DNA of 64,000 nucleotides from an uncultured Lachnospiraceae bacterium (GTDB lineage: Bacteria; Bacillota; Clostridia; Lachnospirales; Lachnospiraceae): the NCBI GenBank assembly GCA_947625465.1, contig CANQOK010000004.1:62001-126000 (forward strand). The letters run 5' to 3'. Below, piece after piece: positions 1-7,322 of this stretch. Position numbers and translations under genes: made by a program. The notes below the pieces were generated by a model. The model ran no database searches. It saw nothing but the letters and a program-made list of their open reading frames with translations, and was not told the DNA's origin. Each line of letters begins with the position of its first letter. The first letter of the stretch is position 1.

Positions 1-881
1 CGTATCTGCAGACCGCGAAAATGCCGATCGTATTAAAAGCGGACGGACTGGCACTTGGAAAAGGTGTTCTGATCTGTAATACGAGAGAAGAGGCGATGGA
101 AGGCGTAAAGACGCTGATGCTGGATAAGCAGTTTGGCGCTGCCGGAGATAAGATCGTCATTGAAGAATTTATGACCGGCCGGGAAGTATCCGTGCTTTCG
201 TTTGTGGACGGTAAGACGATTTCCATTATGACCTCCGCACAGGATCACAAGCGGGCAAAGGACGGCGATCAGGGATTGAATACCGGCGGTATGGGAACCT
301 TTTCTCCCAGCCCGTTTTATACGGAGGAAGTAGACGCCTACTGCAGAAAGTATATTTATCAGCCGACGGTTGACGCCATGCGCATGGAAGGAAGGCCGTT
401 TCAGGGAATCATTTTCTTTGGCCTGATGCTGACGGCAGACGGTCCGAAGGTATTGGAGTACAATGCGCGGTTTGGCGATCCGGAGACTCAGGTGGTGCTT
501 CCGAGAATGAAGAATGATATTGTGGAAGTATTTGAAGCCTGCATTGACGGAACACTGGATCAGATCACGCTGGAATTTGAGGACAATGCTGCAGTCTGCG
601 TGGTACTGGCTTCCGACGGGTACCCGGAATCGTACCGGAAGGGATTTCCCATTGGCGGATTGGATGCGTTCAAACAGAAGGACGGTTATTATGTGTTCCA
701 TGCCGGAACCAGATTTGACGGTGAAACAATTGTGACAAGCGGAGGCCGCGTACTTGGCGTTACTGCAAAGGGTGCGGATCTGAAGCAGGCAAGGGCCAAT
801 GCTTATGCGGCAGCCGATTGGATCACATTTGAAAATAAATATATGCGCCATGATATTGGAAAAGCAATTGATGAGGCGTAA
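1..881 (+). CDS. purD: Phosphoribosylamine--glycine ligase (GAR synthetase), C-terminal part
   Basis: The frame is open from the left edge, so the gene starts outside the window; 292 codons are visible. PurD joins 5-phosphoribosylamine and glycine using ATP, the second step of purine synthesis, in the cytosol. The visible part holds most of the ATP-grasp fold: the KADGLALGKGV segment near the start, GLNTGGMGTFSP in the middle, and the metal-binding EYNARFGDPETQ motif at about residue 155 of the visible part. The end of the protein is the usual PurD C-terminal domain with a GGRVLGVTA segment. It is followed after 56 bases by an unrelated membrane-protein gene. No terminator is obvious between them, so the two may be co-transcribed. 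Identification is firm. Confidence 0.96.
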   Translation, partial: YLQTAKMPIVLKADGLALGKGVLICNTREEAMEGVKTLMLDKQFGAAGDKIVIEEFMTGREVSVLSFVDGKTISIMTSAQDHKRAKDGDQGLNTGGMGTFSPSPFYTEEVDAYCRKYIYQPTVDAMRMEGRPFQGIIFFGLMLTADGPKVLEYNARFGDPETQVVLPRMKNDIVEVFEACIDGTLDQITLEFEDNAAVCVVLASDGYPESYRKGFPIGGLDAFKQKDGYYVFHAGTRFDGETIVTSGGRVLGVTAKGADLKQARANAYAAADWITFENKYMRHDIGKAIDEA

Positions 882-937
882 GGATCAACAAAGATCATTC
901 AATGAATAGCAGGGTACAACCGAGAAAGGATAATGAG

Positions 938-2413
938 ATGAAAAAGCGTAGAGGACTGTATTTTATTTTGGTGGCGGTGCTGATGGTATTGCAGATCGGT
1001 GTGATCAGCGTACAGGCAACAGAAGAGGGAGAGGCTGCGGATCTGGCGGAGCTGACGATCCAGCAGGAACTGAAAAACGGTGATTTAAAGGATGTCACGA
1101 TCACACCGGAATTTTCCGCAGATGTAACGGAGTATGACGCCGTTCTGGATCCGACTTGTGTGCTCTTACATATTACGGCGATCGCGGAAGACGAGGAAAG
1201 CAAAGTAGAGATTCAGTGGCCGGAGATGGATCCGGGCGACAATAAAACATACGTCAATGTAACAGCGCCTGACGGTTCTAAAAAACAGTATGCGATCTTC
1301 AGTAAAGTTCCGGATGCTTCCGAGACGACGACAGAGGAAAAGACCACGGAAAAAGAAACCACGACTAAGGAAGAGCCGACAACGCCGAAGGAGTCTGCAG
1401 CGCCGTCTGATGAAAATGGAAATACAGCAACCTATGAGGAAGTATGCAGTATCAAATCGGCGGAAGCCTCCTATACATTGGTTCAGAATGTCAGCGATAC
1501 TTCTGATATTCCGGACGGTTATCGGGCAGCAACTCTGAAATTTGAGGATGCCAGCGTACAGGCATGGACTATGGGAAACGGATCGCCGTTTTATCTGGTA
1601 TATGCGGTGGATAAAAACGGAACGCTGGGGCTGTACTCCTATGATGTTGAAAATCAGACCATTCAGCAGTTTAATCTGATCGATTATGGGCGTGACAGCA
1701 ATGCGGACGCGCAGTCTCTGGAAAAACTGCAAAAAGAATATGATTCGACCAAGAAAGATCTGTCCGAGAAAAACTCATTGAAACTGAAGCTGATCATTTT
1801 GCTGGCTTTGGTCATTTTGGTTTTGATTTTCCTGATCATCAATTTTATCCTGAAGATCAAAGAACTGAAGAGTGCGGATTATTATGATGAGGGATATGAT
1901 GACGAAGGTTATGAGAATGGGGACTATGCCGATGAAGGCTATGACGACGAGGCGTCCGGGGAAGGAGAAGATCTGAATGATCAGGATGAACCGTCGGAAT
2001 GGCTGGATCTGGAAGAAGGAACAGAGCTTGGAAAAGAAGAAAACGATCCGGAGGAACTGACCGGACAGAAAGCCCCGGCAAAAAAAGAACCCGCTAAGAA
2101 GCAGGTGTCGGTAAAGGAAGCGTCTGCGGAGAAGAAAAATGTTGCAGAAGATGAGGATATTTTCTCCGATCTCAATATCGATCTGACGGATTCCATTCTG
2201 GCAGAACTGACAGAAACCAGTCAAAAGCTGGAGCAGAGCAGTCAGTCGGTGGGGCAGGATGTAGAAAAGATCGTGAAGGAAAACGGCGTAAAGGATATGG
2301 AGATCCCCAGTTTTAACACCAATAACCTGCCGAATCCAAACCGGTTTAAATTTGAGATTCCGGAAGACGATGATGCAGATGATGATTTTGAATTTTTTGA
2401 TCTGGATGAATAA
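938..2413 (+). CDS. Single-pass membrane protein with cadherin-like extracellular domain and acidic cytoplasmic tail
   Basis: No function is recognised. The 491-residue protein starts at ATG 938, which has GAAAGGA seven bases upstream; an in-frame ATG at 902 has no such site. Order seen: a signal-peptide-like N-terminus ending near VQA, a domain of about 90 residues resembling the cadherin-like beta-sandwich family, a Thr/Lys/Glu-rich linker (about 115-150), a second globular region, a short coiled-coil stretch, one strongly hydrophobic membrane segment at about 282-306, then a cytoplasmic tail of some 185 residues very rich in Asp and Glu with a Lys-rich patch. The topology suggests an envelope protein whose inner tail binds partners, but this is inference. 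A hairpin follows the gene, and the GntR-clpC unit has its own promoter. Confidence 0.75.
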   Translation: MKKRRGLYFILVAVLMVLQIGVISVQATEEGEAADLAELTIQQELKNGDLKDVTITPEFSADVTEYDAVLDPTCVLLHITAIAEDEESKVEIQWPEMDPGDNKTYVNVTAPDGSKKQYAIFSKVPDASETTTEEKTTEKETTTKEEPTTPKESAAPSDENGNTATYEEVCSIKSAEASYTLVQNVSDTSDIPDGYRAATLKFEDASVQAWTMGNGSPFYLVYAVDKNGTLGLYSYDVENQTIQQFNLIDYGRDSNADAQSLEKLQKEYDSTKKDLSEKNSLKLKLIILLALVILVLIFLIINFILKIKELKSADYYDEGYDDEGYENGDYADEGYDDEASGEGEDLNDQDEPSEWLDLEEGTELGKEENDPEELTGQKAPAKKEPAKKQVSVKEASAEKKNVAEDEDIFSDLNIDLTDSILAELTETSQKLEQSSQSVGQDVEKIVKENGVKDMEIPSFNTNNLPNPNRFKFEIPEDDDADDDFEFFDLDE

Positions 2414-2428
2414 ATGATCGGGACAAAA

Positions 2429-2466
2429 GAAAGGGCTTTCATGCGGGACATGAAAGTCCTTTCCTG
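2429..2466 (+). terminator. Hairpin after the membrane-protein gene
   Basis: AGGGCTTTCATG and CATGAAAGTCCT form a 12-bp stem (one G-T pair) around a short loop. The following T-tract is weak (TTCCTGTT), so termination may be partial. The hairpin separates the upstream unit from the GntR-clpC promoter. Confidence 0.6.
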
Positions 2467-2489
2467 TTAAGCGCAGAAATAATTTGCTC

Positions 2490-2518
2490 TTGTTTTTTCA
2501 GGACAGCTGTGTTATACT
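2490..2518 (+). promoter_or_regulatory. Sigma-A promoter of the GntR-clpC operon
   Basis: The -35 is TTGTTT (2490-2495) and the -10 is TATACT (2513-2518), with a 17-bp spacer. It lies about 40 bases before the GntR start codon. Confidence 0.75.
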
Positions 2519-2538
2519 GCTTGTATAACAGTTATAAC
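2511..2538. promoter_or_regulatory. Palindromic operator candidate over the -10 of the GntR-clpC promoter
   Basis: GTTATAC (2511-2517) and GTATAAC (2523-2529) are perfect inverted repeats with a 5-base spacer, directly followed by a second palindrome GTTATAAC (2531-2538). The first covers the -10 box, the usual place for a repressor site. Autoregulation by the GntR protein encoded just downstream is the simplest reading, but it is inferred. Confidence 0.6.
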
Positions 2539-2556
2539 GAAAGATAGGTGAGATCA

Positions 2557-2931
2557 ATGTTGATTACAATTGATTTTAACAGTGATGAAGCCATTTATAT
2601 GCAGCTTCGCAATCAGATCATACTGGCAATCGCAACCGAAGTGATCCGGGAAGGAGAGACACTTCCGTCTGTTCGTCAGCTGGCCGATGAGATCGGGATC
2701 AACATGCATACGGTAAATAAGGCGTATGCGGTGCTGAAGCAGGATGGGTTTCTGACTCTGGACCGCAGGCGGGGAGCGATTATCTGTCTGAATGTAGATA
2801 AGATAAAGGCAATGCAGGAATTGGATTGTGAACTTCGGGTTAGTCTGGCGAAGGCAATCTGTAAGAATATTACGTTAGAGGAAGCATTGCAGATGGTAAA
2901 AGATATTTATGAGGAATACGGAGGAAATTAA
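2557..2931 (+). CDS. GntR-family transcriptional regulator, YtrA-like
   Basis: A 124-residue DNA-binding protein. The N-terminal winged helix-turn-helix shows the GntR hallmark LPSVRQLADEIGINMHTVNKAY (split here at about residues 36-57: LPSVRQLADEIG then INMHTVNKAY), followed by the wing. The C-terminal region is only about 45 residues, too short for a ligand-binding FadR or UTRA domain, which places it in the short YtrA-type group. The start is ATG 2557 after AGGTGAG; a GTG at 2548 in the same frame overlaps that site and is less likely. It is separated from clpC by 2 bases and so is translationally coupled to it. YtrA regulators usually control ABC transporters, so control of a Clp ATPase is unusual. 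Confidence 0.9.
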   Translation: MLITIDFNSDEAIYMQLRNQIILAIATEVIREGETLPSVRQLADEIGINMHTVNKAYAVLKQDGFLTLDRRRGAIICLNVDKIKAMQELDCELRVSLAKAICKNITLEEALQMVKDIYEEYGGN

Positions 2932-2933
2932 GC

Positions 2934-5387
2934 GTGTCAGAAGAACGGTTTACAGTGCAGCTGAACGAGGCCATTTCCTGCGCGCAGGAGGTTGCGCAGG
3001 CTTTACGGCACAGATATGTAGGTACGGAACATCTCCTGATCGGCCTGACCATGACAGAAGGGGTGGCATCTGGTATTCTGGAGGAATATGGGATCAATAA
3101 AACGAGTCTGCTGGATAAGATGGGCGGTATGCTGGGAGACGGCTATCAGAAAGCGGGCAGGAATCTGCCGATGACGCCGAGAGCCGGGGAAGTTCTGCGG
3201 ATTGCCGGAGAGGAGGCAGACCGGTGTCAGAGTGACCGGATTGGAACGGAGCATGTTCTGATGGCGCTGATTCGGGAAGGAATGTCATCTGGTATTCGCC
3301 TGCTGGCGGCTTTTCAGGTAGAATTATATCGGATCTATTCGGATATCCTGTATGCGATCGGCGAGGATCCGGTCAGGTACAAAGCATTTTTAAAAAGCCT
3401 GCGGGACGGAACGGAGTCGAAGCCCCAGGGTACGCCGCTGCTGGATAAATATGGGCGGGATCTGACCGATCTGGCTGCGGACGGCAGACTGGATCCTGTG
3501 ATCGGCAGGGAAGATGAAAAGAATCGGATGATCCAGACACTGAGCAGAAGGACCAAAAATAATCCCTGTCTGGTCGGAGAAGCAGGAGTCGGAAAAACCG
3601 CGATCGTGGAAGGAATGGCTTCTATGATCGCTGCCGGAGAGGTACCGGCGAATCTGCTGGAAAAGCGGATCGTCAGTCTGGATATGGCGGCTATGGTCGC
3701 CGGTACAAAGTACCGCGGCGAATTTGAAGAACGGATTCATACGATTCTGGATGAAGTCAGGCAGGCAGGAAATGTGATTCTGTTTATCGATGAACTGCAT
3801 ACGATCATAGGTGCCGGCGGCTCGGAAGGTTCTTTAGATGCCTCCAATATCCTGAAGCCGGCGCTGGCGCGGGGTGAGATTCAGCTGATCGGTTCGACGA
3901 CTCTGGAAGAATACCGGAAATATGTGGAAAAGGACGCGGCTCTGGAACGCCGGTTCCAGCCGATTACCGTAGAAGAACCTACCGTAAAGGAAGCGGTTCG
4001 GATTTTGGAAGGGATTGCCGGACAGTATGAGCAGTATCACGGGATCACGATTTCCGAGGATGCGATTGTGGCGGCTGTTCAGATGTCCCACCGTTATATC
4101 AATGATCGCTTTTTGCCGGATAAGGCAATCGATCTGCTGGATGAAGCGGCCGCCAAGATGAATCTGTCCACAGTCCAGCAGAAAGGAAAGCTTGAGAAGC
4201 TGGAAGCGGAACTGGCGGAACTGGAGGCAAAACGGTTAGAGAGTATCCGGGAAGAAGCGTTTCAGACGGCTCGGAGCTATCAGGAACAGCTGGAAAAGAA
4301 GCGGCGCCGGATAGAGCAGTATCGGGACAGAACGATGCGGAATCCACAGACGACGCCGATCCTGACGGAGCGGGAGATCGCCCAGGTCGTATCCGAATGG
4401 ACCAAGGTGCCGGTAAGCCGTCTGGAGGAAACGGAAGCCTCCCGTCTGGCACGGCTGGAATCCGTTCTGCATAAACGTGTCGTCGGACAGGAAGAAGCGG
4501 TTCTGGCTGTCGCAAGAGCGGTACGGCGCGGCCGCGTCGGCATTATGAATCCCAACAAACCGATCGGAACCTTTTTATTTATGGGACCGACGGGCGTAGG
4601 AAAAACAGAATTGTCCAAAGCTTTGGCAGAGGCTGTGTTCGGAAGTGAAGACGCTATGATTCGCGTCGATATGTCAGAGTATATGGAACCGCACAGCGTA
4701 TCAAAGCTGATCGGCTCTCCGCCGGGCTATGTCGGATTTGAAGACGGCGGCCAGCTGAGTGAACGGGTTCGGAGACACCCCTACGCTGTGGTTTTGTTTG
4801 ATGAGATCGAGAAAGCGCATCCGGATGTGTTTAATATCCTGCTTCAGGTGCTGGACGACGGACATATTACGGATACACACGGCAGAAAGGTGAGTTTTCG
4901 GAATACCATTATTATTATGACTTCCAATGTAGGCGCGCAGCGGATCGTGGAGCCCAAGAAGCTGGGGTTTGCCGCGGAAGAAAGCGCGGCAGCGGCATAT
5001 GAACAGATGAAGGCAGCAGTCATGGAGGAGACGAAGCGGATCTTCCGTCCGGAATTTATCAACCGGATCGATGAACTGATCGTATTCCATCCGCTGAAGC
5101 CGGAAGAGATCAGGAGCATTGTTACGATCATGATGCGTCAGGTAGCGGCCCGTGTTATGGTGCAGACCGGAATTAAACTTCAGCTGTCGGCCGCGGCCAG
5201 AGAACTGCTGGCGAAGCAGAGCTATCAGGAAAAATTCGGGGCAAGGCCGCTGCGCCGCACGATCCAGACCGAAGTAGAGGATAAACTGGCGCTGGGCGTG
5301 TTGGAAGGCACCTTTCAAAGCGGGGACACCGTGCTGATCTCCGGCGCCGGCGGGAAAATCAATCTGATCAAAAATAACTTGAAATAA
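2934..5387 (+). CDS. clpC: ATP-dependent Clp protease ATP-binding subunit, ClpC type
   Basis: An 817-residue Hsp100 unfoldase that would feed damaged or adaptor-delivered proteins to ClpP. Two Clp-N repeats cover about residues 1-140. AAA module 1 has Walker A GEAGVGKT (about 214-221) and Walker B LFIDELHT. The short middle region (about 420-465) resembles the UVR/coiled-coil linker of ClpC and is too short for the ClpB M-domain. AAA module 2 has Walker A GPTGVGKT (about 551-558) and Walker [13 protein letters not shown]. An LGF tripeptide near 677-679 sits where ClpP-docking loops occur. The start is GTG 2934 behind GGAGG. The usual Bacillus operon partners ctsR, mcsA and mcsB are absent; a GntR gene occupies their place. 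Confidence 0.93.
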   Translation: MSEERFTVQLNEAISCAQEVAQALRHRYVGTEHLLIGLTMTEGVASGILEEYGINKTSLLDKMGGMLGDGYQKAGRNLPMTPRAGEVLRIAGEEADRCQSDRIGTEHVLMALIREGMSSGIRLLAAFQVELYRIYSDILYAIGEDPVRYKAFLKSLRDGTESKPQGTPLLDKYGRDLTDLAADGRLDPVIGREDEKNRMIQTLSRRTKNNPCLVGEAGVGKTAIVEGMASMIAAGEVPANLLEKRIVSLDMAAMVAGTKYRGEFEERIHTILDEVRQAGNVILFIDELHTIIGAGGSEGSLDASNILKPALARGEIQLIGSTTLEEYRKYVEKDAALERRFQPITVEEPTVKEAVRILEGIAGQYEQYHGITISEDAIVAAVQMSHRYINDRFLPDKAIDLLDEAAAKMNLSTVQQKGKLEKLEAELAELEAKRLESIREEAFQTARSYQEQLEKKRRRIEQYRDRTMRNPQTTPILTEREIAQVVSEWTKVPVSRLEETEASRLARLESVLHKRVVGQEEAVLAVARAVRRGRVGIMNPNKPIGTFLFMGPTGVGKTELSKALAEAVFGSEDAMIRVDMSEYMEPHSVSKLIGSPPGYVGFEDGGQLSERVRRHPYAVVLFDEIEKAHPDVFNILLQVLDDGHITDTHGRKVSFRNTIIIMTSNVGAQRIVEPKKLGFAAEESAAAAYEQMKAAVMEETKRIFRPEFINRIDELIVFHPLKPEEIRSIVTIMMRQVAARVMVQTGIKLQLSAAARELLAKQSYQEKFGARPLRRTIQTEVEDKLALGVLEGTFQSGDTVLISGAGGKINLIKNNLK

Positions 5388-5400
5388 AACAGAAAAAAAC

Positions 5401-5429
5401 TGGAAATAGACACAATTGTATTGTATAAT
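5401..5429 (+). promoter_or_regulatory. Sigma-A promoter before the 137-codon gene and radA
   Basis: There is a perfect -10 TATAAT at 5424-5429 with a weak -35 (TGGAAA, 5401-5406) 17 bp upstream. A start point near 5436 leaves a leader of about 42 bases before the AGGAGG ribosome binding site. Confidence 0.6.
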
Positions 5430-5477
5430 AAATGCAGTGAACAGAGAAACCAATTTTTACATGCAGGAGGGCTTTTT

Positions 5478-5891
5478 ATGCCAGTAGTAGAAGAATTAAT
5501 CAGAACAGAAGCAAACAAAACGATCAGTTTTGGTAATTATGAACTGGATCAGAAGACGAAGTTGTCTGATTTTGAAAGCGAAGGGGATCTGTATAAGGTC
5601 AAGACATTCCGGGATATTACCAGACTGGAGAAGAATGGTTCTTTGCTCTATGAGTCCACGCCGGGTACATCCGTAATGGATTTTCGGGTAACTGAGCGGG
5701 AGGTCTCGTTCTATGTGGAAGGATTCACGGATTCCCAGATTACGCTGGAATTGGAGTCAGAGAGTGAATATAAAGTTTTGATCGACGATTTACATGCCGG
5801 GAATATGAAGACAAAGCTGGGAGGCAAGCTGACGATCAACGTACCGTTGGGAGACGGCGATACCTCTAAGATTCAGATCGTTAAATTGTAG
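5478..5891 (+). CDS. Small soluble protein of unknown function
   Basis: A 137-residue protein starting at ATG 5478, seven bases after AGGAGG; an upstream in-frame start at 5421 lies inside the promoter and is rejected. No signal peptide, membrane segment or catalytic motif is visible. The sequence alternates short hydrophobic strands with charged turns (for example KTISFGNYELDQK near the start and GGKLTINVPLGDGD near the end), which suggests an all-beta fold. Similar small proteins in related bacteria have, as I recall, been given the name endosialidase by automatic pipelines; nothing in this sequence supports that activity. The gene ends 24 bases before radA and probably shares its transcript. 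Confidence 0.7.
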   Translation: MPVVEELIRTEANKTISFGNYELDQKTKLSDFESEGDLYKVKTFRDITRLEKNGSLLYESTPGTSVMDFRVTEREVSFYVEGFTDSQITLELESESEYKVLIDDLHAGNMKTKLGGKLTINVPLGDGDTSKIQIVKL

Positions 5892-5915
5892 GAAGCCTAC
5901 GGATTGAGAGGATAT

Positions 5916-7289
5916 ATGGCAAAGGGAAAAGCGACCGTATTTTTTTGTAAGGAATGCGGATATGAGTCCGCGAAGTGGTTAGGTCAGTGCCCTGCGTGTC
6001 ATGAGTGGAATACATTGATAGAAGAACCTGTGAATCGGCAGAAAAGTAACGGAAAAGGAGCTGTACGAATGGGTACAGCTCCTTCTGTGTTACAGGATAT
6101 TTCTGTGGAGCGGGAAGATCGGATTTCCACCGGATATGCGGAACTGGACCGTGTACTGGGAGGCGGACTGGTGTCCGGCTCTCTGACTCTGGTAGGCGGA
6201 GATCCGGGTATTGGGAAGTCTACTTTGCTGCTGCAGGTGTGCAGACAGGTTTCGGCAACGGGGGAAAAGGTTTTATACATATCCGGAGAGGAATCCTTAA
6301 AGCAGATCAAGCTGCGGGCGGATCGGATCGGTGATTTTAATGACCGTCTGCTGCTGCTCTGTGAGACCAGTCTGGAAGTGATCGAGGAACAGATCAGACA
6401 GTGCCGGCCGGATATCGTGGTAATTGATTCGATTCAGACTATGTACCGGGAGGATATCGGTTCGGCGCCCGGCAGTGTGTCGCAGGTGCGGGAATCGACA
6501 AACAGCCTGCTGCAGATCGCGAAGGGAATGAATATTTCAGTGCTGATCGTAGGGCATGTGACGAAGGAAGGCGTAGTGGCAGGCCCCCGTGTATTGGAGC
6601 ATATGGTGGACACCGTCCTGTATTTTGAAGGAGACCGGTATGCCGCTTACCGGGTTCTGCGCACCGTAAAGAACCGGTTCGGCTCCACCAATGAGATCGG
6701 CGTTTTTGAAATGCGTAAGGAAGGACTTCAGGAAGTAAAAAATCCGTCCGAATTTATGTTAAGCGGCAGGCCCGAAGACGCGACCGGCTCTGCCGTTACC
6801 TGCGTGATGGAGGGAACCAGACCAATTCTGGTCGAAACGCAGGCGCTGGTAGCAAGGTCGAATTTCGGTATGCCCAGACGGACTTCCGCGGGAATTGATT
6901 ATAACCGGGTGAATCTGCTGATGGCAGTACTGGAGAAACGGATGGGACTATCCTTGTCCGACTGCGACGCTTATGTCAACGTGGTAGGCGGCATCCGCGT
7001 GAATGAACCGTCTTTGGATCTCGCCGTGATAGCCGCGCTGATCTCCAGTTATCGGGATCATGTGATTCCTGCGGGAACCATTGTATTTGGGGAAGTCGGC
7101 CTGTCAGGAGAGGTGCGGGCTGTCAGTATGGCGGCGCAGCGCGTGGCGGAGGCGAATAAGCTGGGCTTTGACGCCTGCATCCTACCGGAAGTTTCTCTGA
7201 AAGCGCTGGAAACTTCGGAACGGCCGGCGGGGATGAAGCTGATCGGAATCGGAAGCGTAAAAGATCTGGGACGATTTCTGGAAAAATAA
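5916..7289 (+). CDS. radA: DNA repair protein RadA
   Basis: A 457-residue RecA-like ATPase that helps process recombination intermediates by branch migration. The N-terminal zinc finger has cysteines at 11, 14, 25 and 28 (CKECG and CPACH). Walker A GGDPGIGKST lies at about 94-103, the RadA-specific KNRFG motif at about 252-256, and the C-terminal Lon-protease-like domain covers about 285-457 with the VGGIRVNEPSLDLA segment. The start ATG 5916 is preceded by GAGAGGA; a TTG at 5904 is possible but less likely. It is probably co-transcribed with the small gene before it, which ends 24 bases upstream. The length is normal for the family. Confidence 0.97.
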   Translation: MAKGKATVFFCKECGYESAKWLGQCPACHEWNTLIEEPVNRQKSNGKGAVRMGTAPSVLQDISVEREDRISTGYAELDRVLGGGLVSGSLTLVGGDPGIGKSTLLLQVCRQVSATGEKVLYISGEESLKQIKLRADRIGDFNDRLLLLCETSLEVIEEQIRQCRPDIVVIDSIQTMYREDIGSAPGSVSQVRESTNSLLQIAKGMNISVLIVGHVTKEGVVAGPRVLEHMVDTVLYFEGDRYAAYRVLRTVKNRFGSTNEIGVFEMRKEGLQEVKNPSEFMLSGRPEDATGSAVTCVMEGTRPILVETQALVARSNFGMPRRTSAGIDYNRVNLLMAVLEKRMGLSLSDCDAYVNVVGGIRVNEPSLDLAVIAALISSYRDHVIPAGTIVFGEVGLSGEVRAVSMAAQRVAEANKLGFDACILPEVSLKALETSERPAGMKLIGIGSVKDLGRFLEK

Positions 7290-7322
7290 ACATACATGAA
7301 GATAAAAGCTGAGGTTACAGTT

